Source: Bradyrhizobium sp. AZCC 1693 (GTDB taxonomy: Bacteria > Pseudomonadota > Alphaproteobacteria > Rhizobiales > Xanthobacteraceae). From it: a DNA stretch of 64,000 nucleotides. Location of the stretch: the NCBI RefSeq assembly GCF_036924745.1, contig NZ_JAZHSD010000001.1, forward strand, positions 1,364,001 to 1,428,000, given 5' to 3'. Positions within the stretch are counted from its first letter, which is position 1. Every line of letters starts with the position of its first letter. Positions 16,306 to 25,262 of this stretch are shown piece by piece. Below the pieces are notes generated by a model. That model was not told where the DNA came from, did not search any database, and worked only from the letters and a program-made list of their open reading frames with translations. The translations under genes and the position numbers were made by a program.

Positions 16306-17625
16306 TTATCCCGCTATCTTTGCCACCACTTCCGCCGGGCTGAGATTCTCGCGCGAACCGTCGCTGCGCCGCTTGATCTCGAGCTTGCCTTCGGCGAGGC
16401 CCTTCGGCCCGACCAGAATCTGCCAGGGGATACCAATCAGGTCAGCGGCCGCGAATTTCGCGCCGGCGCGCTGGTCGGTATCGTCATAGAGCACGTCGAC
16501 GCCCTTGGCCTGAAGTTCCCGATAAAGCTTCTCGCAGGCGCCATCGACGGCCGCATCCCCCTGCTTCAGGTTCAGGATCACAGCCGTGAACGGCGCCACC
16601 GCCTCCGGCCATTTGATGCCGGCATCGTCGTGGCAGGCCTCGATGATGGCGCCAACCAGACGCGAGACGCCGACGCCGTAGGAGCCGCCATGGATCGGCA
16701 CGTCGACGCCATCAGGGCCGGCGACCAACGCCTTCATTGCCTCAGAATATTTGGTGCCGAAATAGAAGATCTGGCCGACCTCGATGCCGCGCGTATTGAC
16801 GCGCTTGTCGGCGGGCACTTCGCGTTCGTAACGCGCAGCATCATGGACGTCCTCGGTCGCGGCATAGACCGATGTCCATTGCTTGATGATGTCGGTGAGA
16901 TTGCCGTCATAATCGACATCATCGGGCGGGATCGGCAGATTGAGCACGTCGCTGTTGCAGAACACGCCGGATTCGCCGGTTTCCGCGAGCACGATGAATT
17001 CGTGGCTGAGATCGCCGCCGATCGGGCCGGTCTCGGCGCGCATCGGAATCGCCTTCAATCCCATCCGCGCAAAAGTGCGCAGGTAAGCCACGAACATCCG
17101 GTTATAGGACCGGCGCGCCGCCGCCTCGTCGATGTCGAAGGAGTAAGCGTCCTTCATCAGGAATTCGCGGCCGCGCATCACGCCGAAACGCGGGCGCTGC
17201 TCGTCGCGGAACTTCCACTGGATGTGATAGAGATTGAGCGGCAGGCTCTTGTAGGATTTGACGTAAGCGCGAAAGATCTCGGTGATCATTTCCTCATTGG
17301 TCGGCCCGTACAGCAATTCGCGCTTGTGGCGATCGGCGATGCGCAGCATCTCCGGACCATAGGCGTCGTAGCGGCCGCTCTCGCGCCAGAGGTCGGCAAG
17401 CTGCAGCGTCGGCATCAACAGTTCCAGTGCACCGGCGCGGTCCTGTTCCTCGCGAACGATCCGCTCGATCTTCTTCAAAACCCGAAAGCCCAGCGGCAGC
17501 CAGGCGTAGATGCCGGCCGCTTCCTGCCGCATCATGCCCGCGCGCAACATCAGCCGATGCGAGACGATCTCCGCCTCTTTCGGGTTCTCTTTCAGGATGG
17601 GTAGAAAAAACCGCGACAACCGCAT
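16306..17625 (-). CDS. proS: Prolyl-tRNA synthetase, short alphaproteobacterial form
   Basis: A 439-residue class II synthetase charging tRNA(Pro). The start is ATG 17625 ([15 protein letters not shown]...); a long in-frame extension to 17940 crosses repeat sequence and is not coding. Class II motifs are visible: motif 1 in [18 protein letters not shown], motif 2 in [23 protein letters not shown], motif 3 in [14 protein letters not shown]. The anticodon-binding domain occupies about 340-430. The YbaK-like editing insertion of E. coli ProRS is absent, as usual for the short alphaproteobacterial form; the separate YbaK-type protein at 1647 could in principle supply editing in trans. Confidence 0.95.
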   Translation of the reverse strand: MRLSRFFLPILKENPKEAEIVSHRLMLRAGMMRQEAAGIYAWLPLGFRVLKKIERIVREEQDRAGALELLMPTLQLADLWRESGRYDAYGPEMLRIADRHKRELLYGPTNEEMITEIFRAYVKSYKSLPLNLYHIQWKFRDEQRPRFGVMRGREFLMKDAYSFDIDEAAARRSYNRMFVAYLRTFARMGLKAIPMRAETGPIGGDLSHEFIVLAETGESGVFCNSDVLNLPIPPDDVDYDGNLTDIIKQWTSVYAATEDVHDAARYEREVPADKRVNTRGIEVGQIFYFGTKYSEAMKALVAGPDGVDVPIHGGSYGVGVSRLVGAIIEACHDDAGIKWPEAVAPFTAVILNLKQGDAAVDGACEKLYRELQAKGVDVLYDDTDQRAGAKFAAADLIGIPWQILVGPKGLAEGKLEIKRRSDGSRENLSPAEVVAKIAG

Positions 17626-17779
17626 GGGACAACTCAAGGAATCAGTGGGATACCGGAAGAGGTGCAGTGAAACCGGATCGGGTGCGAAAATACAAGGCCG
17701 GGGCCGGTGAAAAGCGGCCGAAAAGGCGGATTTTCGGCCCGTTTTTGGACCTCGTGGTGCTCGTATCTTCACAACGGCG

Positions 17780-17900
17780 TCATACCCCCCGCGAAGGCGG
17801 GTAGCGGCAGTTCGCAGGATGGCTGGAGCGCAGCGATACTCATCGATGCCGGCAGCACGGGCTCGATCGATAATGGGTTTCGCTTCGAGCCACCGCACTG
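17780..17900. repeat. Degenerate dispersed intergenic repeat upstream of proS
   Basis: The 341-base gap between proS and the PCu(A)C gene holds CATACCCCCCGCGAAGGCGG. About 40 bases later comes GGAGCGCAGCGATACTCATC, then ATGGGTTTCGCTTCGAGCCA. The last two are inverted halves of a repeat style (ending in ...GCTCCACCCATCC) frequent in Bradyrhizobium spacers, here partly decayed. No gene is visible. The promoter of proS should lie in 17626-17780. Confidence 0.55.
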
Positions 17901-17966
17901 ATGAGACCGATGACCGTCGATCCCCTCGGGCCCTGCCCAATCCAGACTGCGAAGAACGCCCCTCTC

Positions 17967-18473
17967 TTACTTCTTCATGCCGGAATGATCGTGCTTCATG
18001 TCCCCGCCCGCGGGCGCCTGCGCGCCAACGCCCTGCACGTCGAGCGACAGCGCGACCTTGCCCGCCTTCTCGAATTCGAGCGTGACCGGCACCTTGTCGC
18101 CCTGCTTGAAGGGCTGCTTGAGATCCATCAGCATCAGGTGGTAGCCACCCGGCGCCAGCTTGACGGTCTTGCCGGGCTCGATCACGAGGCTCTTGTCGAG
18201 CGGGCGCATGGTCATGACGCCATTGTTCATCGCCATCTCGTGAATTTCGACCTTGCCCGCGATATCGCCGGCCCCGCTGATCAGCCGGTCCGGCGCCGCG
18301 CCCTTGTTCTCGATCGTGAGAAAGCCACCCGCAATCTTCGCGCCGCCGGGCGTCGCCCGGCTCCAGGGCTGCGTGATGACGAGATCGCCGGCCTTGACTT
18401 CCTGGGCTGGCGCGGGCGCGCTCAGGAGTGCAAACAGGGTGGCGAGGGCGAAGAATTGCAGAACGGGTTTCAT
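17967..18473 (-). CDS. PCu(A)C-family periplasmic copper chaperone
   Basis: A 168-residue secreted protein with signal peptide [24 protein letters not shown]. The PCu(A)C copper site is visible as HEM...M at [17 protein letters not shown] and HLM at GYHLMLMDL, the usual H-x-M ligands on two strands. A short C-terminal tail adds extra ligands ([13 protein letters not shown]). The family carries Cu(I) to cytochrome oxidase CuA or CuB sites. It is the last gene of the minus-strand copper cluster, 106 bases after the thioredoxin-like gene, and corresponds in role to PcuC of Bradyrhizobium. Confidence 0.92.
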   Translation of the reverse strand: MKPVLQFFALATLFALLSAPAPAQEVKAGDLVITQPWSRATPGGAKIAGGFLTIENKGAAPDRLISGAGDIAGKVEIHEMAMNNGVMTMRPLDKSLVIEPGKTVKLAPGGYHLMLMDLKQPFKQGDKVPVTLEFEKAGKVALSLDVQGVGAQAPAGGDMKHDHSGMKK

Positions 18474-18579
18474 CGTATGTCTTTCGATTGATGAAGTATG
18501 GCCGGCACAGCGGACGACGGGCCCGCTGTTGCCTTAACTTGAGAACGCAACGTTAATATTCACAATATCGGGAGTATCT

Positions 18580-19080
18580 TTATTTGCTCGCGACTTTTTG
18601 CTGAACCAGCCATTTTTCGAGGTCCGGTATTTCGGCCGAGCCTTCGATCGTGGTGACCGTTCCGTCCCGCGCGATCAGCAGCGTGCGCGGGATATCACCT
18701 TGCCAGGCCGGGTCGATCTCGAATCGGAGGCGTTCGACGAAACCGTCGCTGAAAATCCAGTTCTCCGCCGCCCCCAGCCCGGCCTTCTCCAGCATCGCGC
18801 GCGTCGCAGCCGGAAGATTCGGGACGAGATCGGCGCTGATCGTCACCACGTCGAGTTCGGAATGGTCCTTCATGAATTGTCCGAGCAGCGGCAATTCGAC
18901 CTTGCAAGGACCACAGGTGACGCCCCAGAAATGCACCAGCGTCGGACGCCCCTTGTGCGAACGCAGCATTTCCTGCCAGCTTCCCCGCACGAACGGCTTG
19001 AGTTCGGACGGCGTCTCGCCGGCCGGCGCGGCGGCGAGAGATGCAATGAGGAATATCGCGGCGAGCAGCAGTCGCTTCAT
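18580..19080 (-). CDS. TlpA/ResA-like periplasmic thioredoxin
   Basis: A 166-residue protein with signal peptide MKRLLLAAIFLIASLAAAPAGE and a thioredoxin fold: active site CGPC at Cys56-Cys59 within LVHFWGVTCGPCKVELP, and the cis-Pro loop GDIPRTLLI. In rhizobia TlpA reduces the cysteines of oxidase copper sites and of Cu chaperones. Its ATG overlaps the stop of the Asp-box gene (ATGA at 19077-19080), so the two are translationally coupled. The next gene is the PCu(A)C chaperone, which fits a reductase working on copper ligands. Confidence 0.88.
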   Translation of the reverse strand: MKRLLLAAIFLIASLAAAPAGETPSELKPFVRGSWQEMLRSHKGRPTLVHFWGVTCGPCKVELPLLGQFMKDHSELDVVTISADLVPNLPAATRAMLEKAGLGAAENWIFSDGFVERLRFEIDPAWQGDIPRTLLIARDGTVTTIEGSAEIPDLEKWLVQQKVASK

Positions 19081-20291
19081 GATCCGTCTCCGATTGGCAG
19101 AAGGCGATAGCCGTCGGCCTTGGTCATCCAGGAAAGGAAGGTCTTCTGTCCGTTGCTGACCAGCAGCGGGTGGTCGGACGTATCCGTCGTCGTGGCGATG
19201 GTGACCGGCGTTGACCAGCTCTTGCCCTCGTCATGCGAGGTCATCGCGTTGACCGAGGTCTTCTCGCCGTCGAACTCCTTCCAGACCATGGTGGCGCCGT
19301 GCGGGCCGGCAAGAACATACGGCCGCGTGGGGTTGCGGTCGGATCGGCCGAGCGGAAGCGGATCGGAGAACGTGCGGCCTTGGTCGTCCGAGCGGGCATA
19401 GAACAGCCCCTTGCGGACCTTGCCGTTGGTGTACCAGCTCACGTGATAGGTGCCTGCAGGCGAGATCGAAAGACTGGGCCCATGATGCGGGCAGGCCGAA
19501 ATCTGCCAATCATCGTTGCTGACGCGGCGAACCTCGCTTGGCGTCGCCGGATCAGCGAATGTCATGACCGCGTGATCCCGCACGCCGCCTTCGAAGATGT
19601 TTCTGAACACCACCACGGGACGGCCGGAGCCTGCGAATGCCAGACCGAGCCGGCAGCATTCGCAGGTGTTGTCGCTCGCCAACTGCGCCTCGGAGTAAGT
19701 CGCGCCGCCGTCTTTCGATGACGCAAAGAACAGCCCTGCGCCTTCGTACTTCTTGCCCTCCTGCTGCGCGGGGACCCGGTTGCGCTTGTCGATCCAGGCC
19801 GCAAACACCGATCCGTCAGCATCGAGGCCGAGCGCCGCGAAACGCTGGCTCTCGTTGCTCGCTGTGATCGGCCGCAACTCGGCAAAGCTCTGGCCGCCAT
19901 CGGCCGACCGGGTGGCAAGCACCTGGCCGTTGAACGCCTTGTCCCTGAAGATCGAAAACGCCAGCGCGATGCCGCCGTTTTTCTCGACGACGATCTGGGG
20001 ACGCGCATCCGGGCCCCAATCGAGATTGAGCTTTTCCTTGGTCACCTGAACCGGCGCCGAAAAGCTGCGCCCCTCATCCTTCGAACTCGCCACCGATATC
20101 CGGCCGCCCGCCATCCAGGCGAGCCACAGCGTGCCATCTGAGGCGAAGGCCGGCGTCACTTTCGACGCACAGCGCAAGTCGACCTCCTCGCACGCCGCTT
20201 CCGAGGCATGCTGATGATGGTTCATTTGCGCATGCGCTGCGGTTTGGCAAAGCGAGAAAGCGAGCGTCGCGAGCAAACTCATTCGCAGCAT
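19077..20291 (-). CDS. Asp-box (BNR/sialidase-fold) periplasmic protein of a copper operon
   Basis: About 404 residues from ATG 20291, which has GGAGGAG at ideal distance; an ATG at 20324 overlapping the receptor stop (ATGA) is the alternative. Signal peptide MLRMSLLATLAFSLCQTAAHA. Five Asp-box-like motifs are visible: SKDEGRSFS, SADGGQSFA, SKDGGATYS, SDDQGRTFS and SHDEGKSWS, as in a six-bladed sialidase-type propeller. It does not show an obvious sialidase arginine triad. Two metal-suited patches stand out: QMNHHQH at the mature N-terminus and CECC in the middle (DNTCECCRLG). Its position between receptor and thioredoxin suggests a periplasmic copper-handling protein (inference); enzymatic sialidase activity is unlikely. 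Confidence 0.8.
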   Translation of the reverse strand: MLRMSLLATLAFSLCQTAAHAQMNHHQHASEAACEEVDLRCASKVTPAFASDGTLWLAWMAGGRISVASSKDEGRSFSAPVQVTKEKLNLDWGPDARPQIVVEKNGGIALAFSIFRDKAFNGQVLATRSADGGQSFAELRPITASNESQRFAALGLDADGSVFAAWIDKRNRVPAQQEGKKYEGAGLFFASSKDGGATYSEAQLASDNTCECCRLGLAFAGSGRPVVVFRNIFEGGVRDHAVMTFADPATPSEVRRVSNDDWQISACPHHGPSLSISPAGTYHVSWYTNGKVRKGLFYARSDDQGRTFSDPLPLGRSDRNPTRPYVLAGPHGATMVWKEFDGEKTSVNAMTSHDEGKSWSTPVTIATTTDTSDHPLLVSNGQKTFLSWMTKADGYRLLPIGDGS

Positions 20292-20320
20292 GGCCTTACT
20301 CCTCCTGCAGTGTTGTCCGA

Positions 20321-22711
20321 TCATTTGAACGCCAACTTCATTCCGGCGATGAACGCGCGCGGCGAACCGGCGTAGATCGAATTGGGCGTACCCGCCAGAG
20401 CGATCGCTCCGTCCTGGACTCCCGTAGCTTGCACCGTATTCGGAATATTGTTCGCCGAAGCTACATAGGTCCGGTCAAACACGTTTCTAACTTCAAAATA
20501 GACGTTCAGTGACTTGAAGTAGTCGGATTGGAGATCCGTCTTGTAGTGCACGTTGAGATTGACCAATTCGTAGCCGGGCGCCTTCAGCAAATTGGCGTTG
20601 TCCATGTAGAACGAGTCCTTCCACTGCACCTCGACGAACGCACCGAGACCTGCCAGGGGCCCCCACATCTGGTCATAGCCAAGCCGCGCCGTCAGCTCAT
20701 GCGGCGAGATGCCGGGAATCTTGTTGCCTGCGCGATTGAAGCTGAAGACCGTCCCGGCCACGCCGGGGCTTCTGAGGTCTTCCGTATACTCGGTGTAAAA
20801 TTGATCGAGATAGGTATACGCCGCCGTGAACCGCCAGCCCGGATAGAATTTCCAGTCAACGGCTAGCTCGACCCCGCGATGCTCGGACCGCGGCGCGTTG
20901 AATGTATAATTGACTCCTGATTTCTGCGTCGCCTGCGTAACCAGCTCGTTCCTGAAGAATTCGTAGAAGCCGGTCGCGCTGAATTTGAGCGCCTGGTTTG
21001 GAGTCCAATCGAAGCCGAGGTCGTAGCCCAAATTCTTCTGCGTCTGGAGTTGCGTGTTGTTGCCAGATGTACCGTCCGAAAGGACGAAGAGATTCCCTAT
21101 CTGTGGCGTGCCATAACCGGTGGCGACACGCCCGCGGAACTGCCATTCACTGTTCGGCTTGTAGAGCAACGCGAACTCGGGCGCAGTATTCTGGAATTGC
21201 CGGTCGGCAAGTATCGGCACTCCAGGCGTCGCGATTGGGACATTGACCGTGTTGTAGAAGTAGGAGGTGCTGATCCCCTTCAGATGAGTGGCTTCCCATC
21301 CGATTCCGGCCACCGCCGTCAGGTCCGGCGTCAGCTTGAGTTCTTCGCGCGCGCGAACGCCATAGTTCGACGTATCGTTGAAAGCGTTGCTCGCCAGAAG
21401 ACCGAGCCTCGCGTTGCCGCCCGGCATGACGTTGCGGTTGTCGCTTGACGCCGTCAGCGTGTTGTAGAATGCGCCGAAATACGTTGTCGATTCCAGCCCA
21501 AATATCTCACCGCGCTTGGTTACGTCGCTCATGTAGTTGTAGGACGGAAAATCGCCGATCGAGCTGGTTGCTCCCGTTGGCTGGCTGATGTTGCGATCGT
21601 CGAACACGAACTGGTTGCGCCAGGTCGTCGTATTGTCGAAATCATGCTCCCAGCGGCCGCCGACGATGGTGCGGCGATCCTCGCGGCCAAGTCCGGCCTG
21701 CACGGCGGTGACCGAACTCTTAAGACCGTTGAAGCCGTTGTTGAAGAGCGACACCGATCCGCAGCCCGTCACACCCGCCATGTCGCAGCCCTGTTGGAAC
21801 GGGTTTTGATAGTACTGGTTGAGCGACAACCGGGTCGGAAGGCGGGTGTCGAGATTGTTGTTAATGAATTTGAGGGTAAAGCGATCGTCGGGTGTGGCCT
21901 GCAAGGTCCCCAAGAAGTTCACGGTCTGGGTATTGAACCAGCTATTCTGGATAAATCCGTCACCCCGCGCGTCGCTGGTAAACAGCGAGTACTCGAAATT
22001 GCCGACCTTCTTGCCTGCGGCGAGGTAGTTGTTGAGATAGCCAAAGCTGCCGCCCTCGACGCCGTACTCGACCCCATCGATGGTGCGGCCCGAGCGGGTG
22101 CGGAAATTGAGCGCGCCGCCGGTGGCGTAATTGCCGAACAGCGCTGACGACGGCCCCCGGATGACGTCGATCGCGCCATAGGCCTTGGGATCGATCAGGT
22201 CGCTGCGGGAAAGCCCGTCCGGCTGGGTGACCGGAAAACCGTCGTCGAAGATCACGAGGTTGCGGATACCAAAACCGTTGCGGGCGTTGGAGCCGCGGAT
22301 CGAGATGCCGATGTCGCGGGGTCCATTGCCCTGCTTTACCGATATGCCGGGGCTCTCGCGCAGCACGTCGGCCACGGAGAACGCCGGCCGGTTGTCGAAC
22401 TGGCTGCGATCGACGGTCGTCGCGATCTGGCCGTTGGGCGCCTGGTAAAGGAGCGCGCGCGCCACGCTCGGGGTGATGCCCGCTGTTAGTGACGCGGCAG
22501 GCGCGGGGTTGGCCGAAGACGGCCGCGCCTGCGTCCGGGCTGACGAGCGCACGGCCGGCTTTCGGGCCAGCGGTCTGGCCGCTGTGACGCGTGGCGCCTC
22601 GACGGTCACCGCCGGCAGCGCCGTTTGAGCGTCTGCGGTCGACGGCATGAGCGAGAGCGCGCTGCCGAGCACAGCTAAGCTCGCGCCACCCAAGGCATGA
22701 TAACGATACAT
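20321..22711 (-). CDS. TonB-dependent outer-membrane receptor, probably for copper or a copper chelate
   Basis: A 796-residue receptor. Signal peptide MYRYHALGGASLAVLGSALSLMPSTADAQ, a proline/alanine-rich linker, then the plug (about 105-215) with SVADVLRESPGISV, ISIRGSNARNG, DVIRGPSSALFGNYATGGALNF. A 22-strand barrel follows, ending with ...AFIAGMKLAFK (terminal aromatic insertion residue Phe). The substrate is inferred from downstream copper genes. In Bradyrhizobium a TonB receptor, PcuB, sits in the copper-starvation operon pcuABCDE with a PCu(A)C protein. It is preceded by the DUF2946 gene (94-base gap) and followed by the Asp-box gene. Confidence 0.9.
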   Translation of the reverse strand: MYRYHALGGASLAVLGSALSLMPSTADAQTALPAVTVEAPRVTAARPLARKPAVRSSARTQARPSSANPAPAASLTAGITPSVARALLYQAPNGQIATTVDRSQFDNRPAFSVADVLRESPGISVKQGNGPRDIGISIRGSNARNGFGIRNLVIFDDGFPVTQPDGLSRSDLIDPKAYGAIDVIRGPSSALFGNYATGGALNFRTRSGRTIDGVEYGVEGGSFGYLNNYLAAGKKVGNFEYSLFTSDARGDGFIQNSWFNTQTVNFLGTLQATPDDRFTLKFINNNLDTRLPTRLSLNQYYQNPFQQGCDMAGVTGCGSVSLFNNGFNGLKSSVTAVQAGLGREDRRTIVGGRWEHDFDNTTTWRNQFVFDDRNISQPTGATSSIGDFPSYNYMSDVTKRGEIFGLESTTYFGAFYNTLTASSDNRNVMPGGNARLGLLASNAFNDTSNYGVRAREELKLTPDLTAVAGIGWEATHLKGISTSYFYNTVNVPIATPGVPILADRQFQNTAPEFALLYKPNSEWQFRGRVATGYGTPQIGNLFVLSDGTSGNNTQLQTQKNLGYDLGFDWTPNQALKFSATGFYEFFRNELVTQATQKSGVNYTFNAPRSEHRGVELAVDWKFYPGWRFTAAYTYLDQFYTEYTEDLRSPGVAGTVFSFNRAGNKIPGISPHELTARLGYDQMWGPLAGLGAFVEVQWKDSFYMDNANLLKAPGYELVNLNVHYKTDLQSDYFKSLNVYFEVRNVFDRTYVASANNIPNTVQATGVQDGAIALAGTPNSIYAGSPRAFIAGMKLAFK

Positions 22712-22804
22712 AAGATATTCCTGACGCCAGCTCTCTGGCCGGCTTGAATGACTGCACCAACCGGCACGGCTGTCGCCGCACCGATCATTGGGTGTTCCAG
22801 GTCG

Positions 22805-23173
22805 TCAGGAAATGGCGGGAGGGGCGCGCGCCTGCGCGTGCGAACCGGCGCGAGCGTTCGTCAGCCGGAAGGCAAAATCGAGCCAGGCCACCCGCTCGGC
22901 AACCCGATCGACGGCGACGGCCGCGATCTGCGGCACATCGACCGGTGCGCCGGTCTGCAGCACGCTGCAAACCGAACAGCACCCGTCATGGGCGCGGTGG
23001 CCGGTCTGATCGGTCTGCCCTGAACCGGGCGCCGCATTGCCGTGGCAGATGACGGCGCCGGCGAGCGGATCGGAGGCCGCGATGCTCACCGCCCAGCATG
23101 CGCCGATCGGTGCAAAAATCTGCACCACCAGGGCAATCAGGACTATGGGCAGAAATTTCTTCAGCCGTCGCAT
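22805..23173 (-). CDS. DUF2946-like exported protein, first gene of copper cluster
   Basis: A 122-residue protein with an N-terminal membrane or signal segment (FLPIVLIALVVQIFAPIGACWAVSIA). A metal-suited core follows: CHGNAAP, HRAHDGCCSVCSV. The spacing of C, H, H and CC..C is that of DUF2946 proteins, which recur beside copper and heavy-metal genes. It may correspond in place to the small periplasmic PcuA of pcuABCDE, but I could not test this. Start at ATG 23173; ribosome site is poor (GGATGG). The promoter of the operon should lie just upstream. Confidence 0.7.
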   Translation of the reverse strand: MRRLKKFLPIVLIALVVQIFAPIGACWAVSIAASDPLAGAVICHGNAAPGSGQTDQTGHRAHDGCCSVCSVLQTGAPVDVPQIAAVAVDRVAERVAWLDFAFRLTNARAGSHAQARAPPAIS

Positions 23174-23433
23174 CGCAAACCATCCGACTCGGACCTAATC
23201 ACCATGAGAGTCCGAAGTCGAGAACAGGTTCCCGGAACTATGTTGCAGCTTCAAGGAGTAAACTTGGCGGAAAGCGATGCATTTTACGCCGCGGGCAAGG
23301 CACCCTACCCTGATACCAAGCCTCGGGGGTATTGCAGGTAAATCCACAACCATCAGTAGCAACTTCCCAATCATTTCGCAGACTGCTGGAATTTTGAACT
23401 AACGTTGCCGAAAATGGTGACAAGACGAAAAAG

Positions 23434-23550
23434 ATGGTCTACCAATTCGGGCTCAGGCTGGCCGAGAGGCTCAAGCTTGGTGGTCCAAGTCTCGGGAGGA
23501 GCCCTGACGCGCACAAGCAGCGTCGCCTCGACAATCAAGATCAAATCTAA
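23434..23550 (+). CDS. Possible 38-residue peptide ahead of an intrinsic terminator
   Basis: A short frame beginning MVYQFGLRLAERLKLGG and ending TAA at 23550, 34 bases before a strong plus-strand terminator. The protein would be basic and polar. The ribosome site is weak (GAAAAAG), and an opposite-strand frame (23371-23577, GTG start) overlaps it, so this may instead be part of a noncoding transcript. Listed because something on the plus strand should end at that terminator. Confidence 0.25.
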   Translation: MVYQFGLRLAERLKLGGPSLGRSPDAHKQRRLDNQDQI

Positions 23551-23584
23551 GTTTTCGAGGAAATTAAGGGTCGACACAATTTTT

Positions 23585-23614
23585 GAGCAGGGCTCCGGGC
23601 CCTGCTCTTTTTTT
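23585..23614 (+). terminator. Strong intrinsic terminator without a clear upstream gene
   Basis: GAGCAGGGC-TCCGG-GCCCTGCTC gives a perfect 9-bp stem with a 5-base loop followed by seven Ts, so it works on the plus strand. The upstream neighbour (DUF2946) points the other way, and the globin gene starts 46 bases later. It therefore ends either an unannotated RNA or small-peptide transcript within about 23200-23585, or works as an attenuator in a globin leader. Confidence 0.85.
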
Positions 23615-23659
23615 CGAGTCTTGTTTCACGACTCTTTTCTTCCGACTCTTTCCAATCAC

Positions 23660-24088
23660 ATGGCCGCCTCATCCAATCCGATCGAGCGAAGTTTTGAAAT
23701 CGCCGGCGCGCGTTGCGAAGATCTGACGCCGCTGGTCTATCGCCGACTGTTCGATGCGCACCCCGAGGCGCAAACGATGTTCCGCACCGAGGGCAGCGAA
23801 CTCGTCAAGGGTTCGATGCTGGCGCTCACCATCGACGCGATCCTGGACTTTGCCGGAGCGCGCACCGGCCATTTCCGCCTGATCGAATGCGAAGTGGCTT
23901 CGCATGATGCTTACGGCACGCCCCGCACCTTGTTCGTCGCGTTCTTCGGCATCATCGCGCAGGCGCTGCGGGAAGTTTTGGCAGACGACTGGTCTGCCGA
24001 AATCGATGCGGCATGGCAGCAATTGCTCGGCGAGATCGAGCGCCTCGTTGCAGCGCAAGAGCGCCAGGATTCTCCGGATCGGGGATAA
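23660..24088 (+). CDS. Single-domain globin
   Basis: A 142-residue globin from ATG 23660. An in-frame extension to 23405 crosses the terminator and is not coding. The sequence follows the globin helices: ERSFEIAGARCEDLTPLVYRRLFDAHPE (A-C), MFRTEGSELVKGSMLALTI (CD-E), ECEVASHDAYG with probable proximal His82 (F), and LFVAFFGIIAQALREVL...WQQLLGEIERLV (G-H). No reductase domain is present, so it is not a flavohaemoglobin. Single-domain globins bind O2, NO or CO; the role here is unknown. No gene is co-transcribed; a ribosome site is not obvious. Confidence 0.75.
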   Translation: MAASSNPIERSFEIAGARCEDLTPLVYRRLFDAHPEAQTMFRTEGSELVKGSMLALTIDAILDFAGARTGHFRLIECEVASHDAYGTPRTLFVAFFGIIAQALREVLADDWSAEIDAAWQQLLGEIERLVAAQERQDSPDRG

Positions 24089-24236
24089 CCGGCTACAAAA
24101 AATTTCCAGACACGACCGTTGCAAGCCGCTAGCTCGACCGGTGGACATTCGCACCGAGTGTGAGAGACTGCCTCGTTCAGCGGTGCGTGCAATCGACGCC
24201 GTCGGCGATAACAAATGACAAACGAGGGAGCGAGCG

Positions 24237-25256
24237 ATGTCCGGGACTGAGAAATCCTCAACGACAAGGCGTAATCTTCTTCAAGCGGCGGCGACTGGCG
24301 GCGCGGCAACCGCCCTGCTCGGCGGACTGGGCATCAACCCGGCGCTGGCGGCAGCGGCACGATCGGAGAAACCGCTAAAGGCGGCATTCTCCAATGCAGG
24401 CCTGCAGGCCACCTGGTGCGCCCAAGGCAAGCAGGCGGCCGAATGGTGGGGCAAGCTGTTCAACGTAGAGGTCACCTGGTTCGACGGCCAACTCGACGCG
24501 GTTAAGCAGCGCGCCGCGATCGACAACATGGCCTCACAAAAATGGGACTTCGTCGCCATCCAGGCGTTCGGCATCGGCACGCTGACCCAGCCGGTGCAGA
24601 AGATGATCGACGCCGGCACGCCCGTGATCGACATGGACACGCTGATCGCGCCGCTCGACCAGATCAAGGTCCATTCGTTCCTGGCGCCCGACAATGAATT
24701 CATGGGCGCTTCGGTGACGCAGGCGCTCTGCAACGCCATGGGCGGCAAGGGCAAGATCATCATGACGCAAGGCGCGCTCGGCCATACCGGCGCGCAAGGC
24801 CGCGCCAAGGGTTTCGAGTCCGTCGTGAAGCAATTTCCCAACATCGAGGTGCTCGACACCCAGCCGGCCGATTGGGACGTCTCGAAGACAGCTCGGCTAT
24901 GGGAGACCTATCTGACGAAGCATCCGCAAATCGACGCGGCGTTCTTCCACAATGACGACATGGCGCTGGCCGCCTACAACATCATGAAGGCGCGCAACCG
25001 CACCAACATCCTGATCGGCGGCGTCGACGCCATGCCGCCGGCGATCCAGGCGGTAAGCGAAAGCCGCATGTTCGCGACCGTCCGTAACCCTTCCTGCCGC
25101 ATCCATGGCGGCGCCATCATCGCCGGCGTCGCCGCGGTGACCGGAGGCGAGAAGAGCGGACAGGGCATTCCGAAGCATGTAATCACGGACGGCCCGGTGG
25201 TGACGAAAGCCAATGCGGCCGGCATGCAATGGATGGAGGATCACTTTCTGATCTGA
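24237..25256 (+). CDS. Sugar-type ABC transporter substrate-binding protein with Tat signal
   Basis: A 339-residue periplasmic binding protein of the RbsB/xylose group. ATG 24237 follows GAGGGAG. The N-terminus has a Tat motif (TTRRNLLQAAATGG) and a long hydrophobic stretch, unusual for sugar-binding proteins, which normally use Sec. Core: LKAAFSNAGLQATWC, DGQLDAVKQRAAIDNM, VIDMDTL, FFHNDDMALAAYNIM. It precedes the ATPase and permease genes and clearly belongs with them. The ligand (pentose, polyol or similar) cannot be told from sequence. Confidence 0.88.
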   Translation: MSGTEKSSTTRRNLLQAAATGGAATALLGGLGINPALAAAARSEKPLKAAFSNAGLQATWCAQGKQAAEWWGKLFNVEVTWFDGQLDAVKQRAAIDNMASQKWDFVAIQAFGIGTLTQPVQKMIDAGTPVIDMDTLIAPLDQIKVHSFLAPDNEFMGASVTQALCNAMGGKGKIIMTQGALGHTGAQGRAKGFESVVKQFPNIEVLDTQPADWDVSKTARLWETYLTKHPQIDAAFFHNDDMALAAYNIMKARNRTNILIGGVDAMPPAIQAVSESRMFATVRNPSCRIHGGAIIAGVAAVTGGEKSGQGIPKHVITDGPVVTKANAAGMQWMEDHFLI

Positions 25257-25262
25257 TCCAGC

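Noticed and set aside
23174..23230. Metal-regulator operator ahead of the copper operon (TCGGAC...GTCCGA)
   Set aside because: Six-base arms 15 bases apart are too weak to claim, and no known copper-sensor consensus fits.
23448..23500. tRNA-like GGCCGAGAGGCT segment reminiscent of a Ser/Leu D-arm
   Set aside because: No matching acceptor stem, seven-base anticodon loop or T-arm can be folded around it.
23371..23577. 68-residue minus-strand frame upstream of the DUF2946 gene
   Set aside because: GTG start without a ribosome site, no recognisable domain and no terminator on that strand; coding status unclear.
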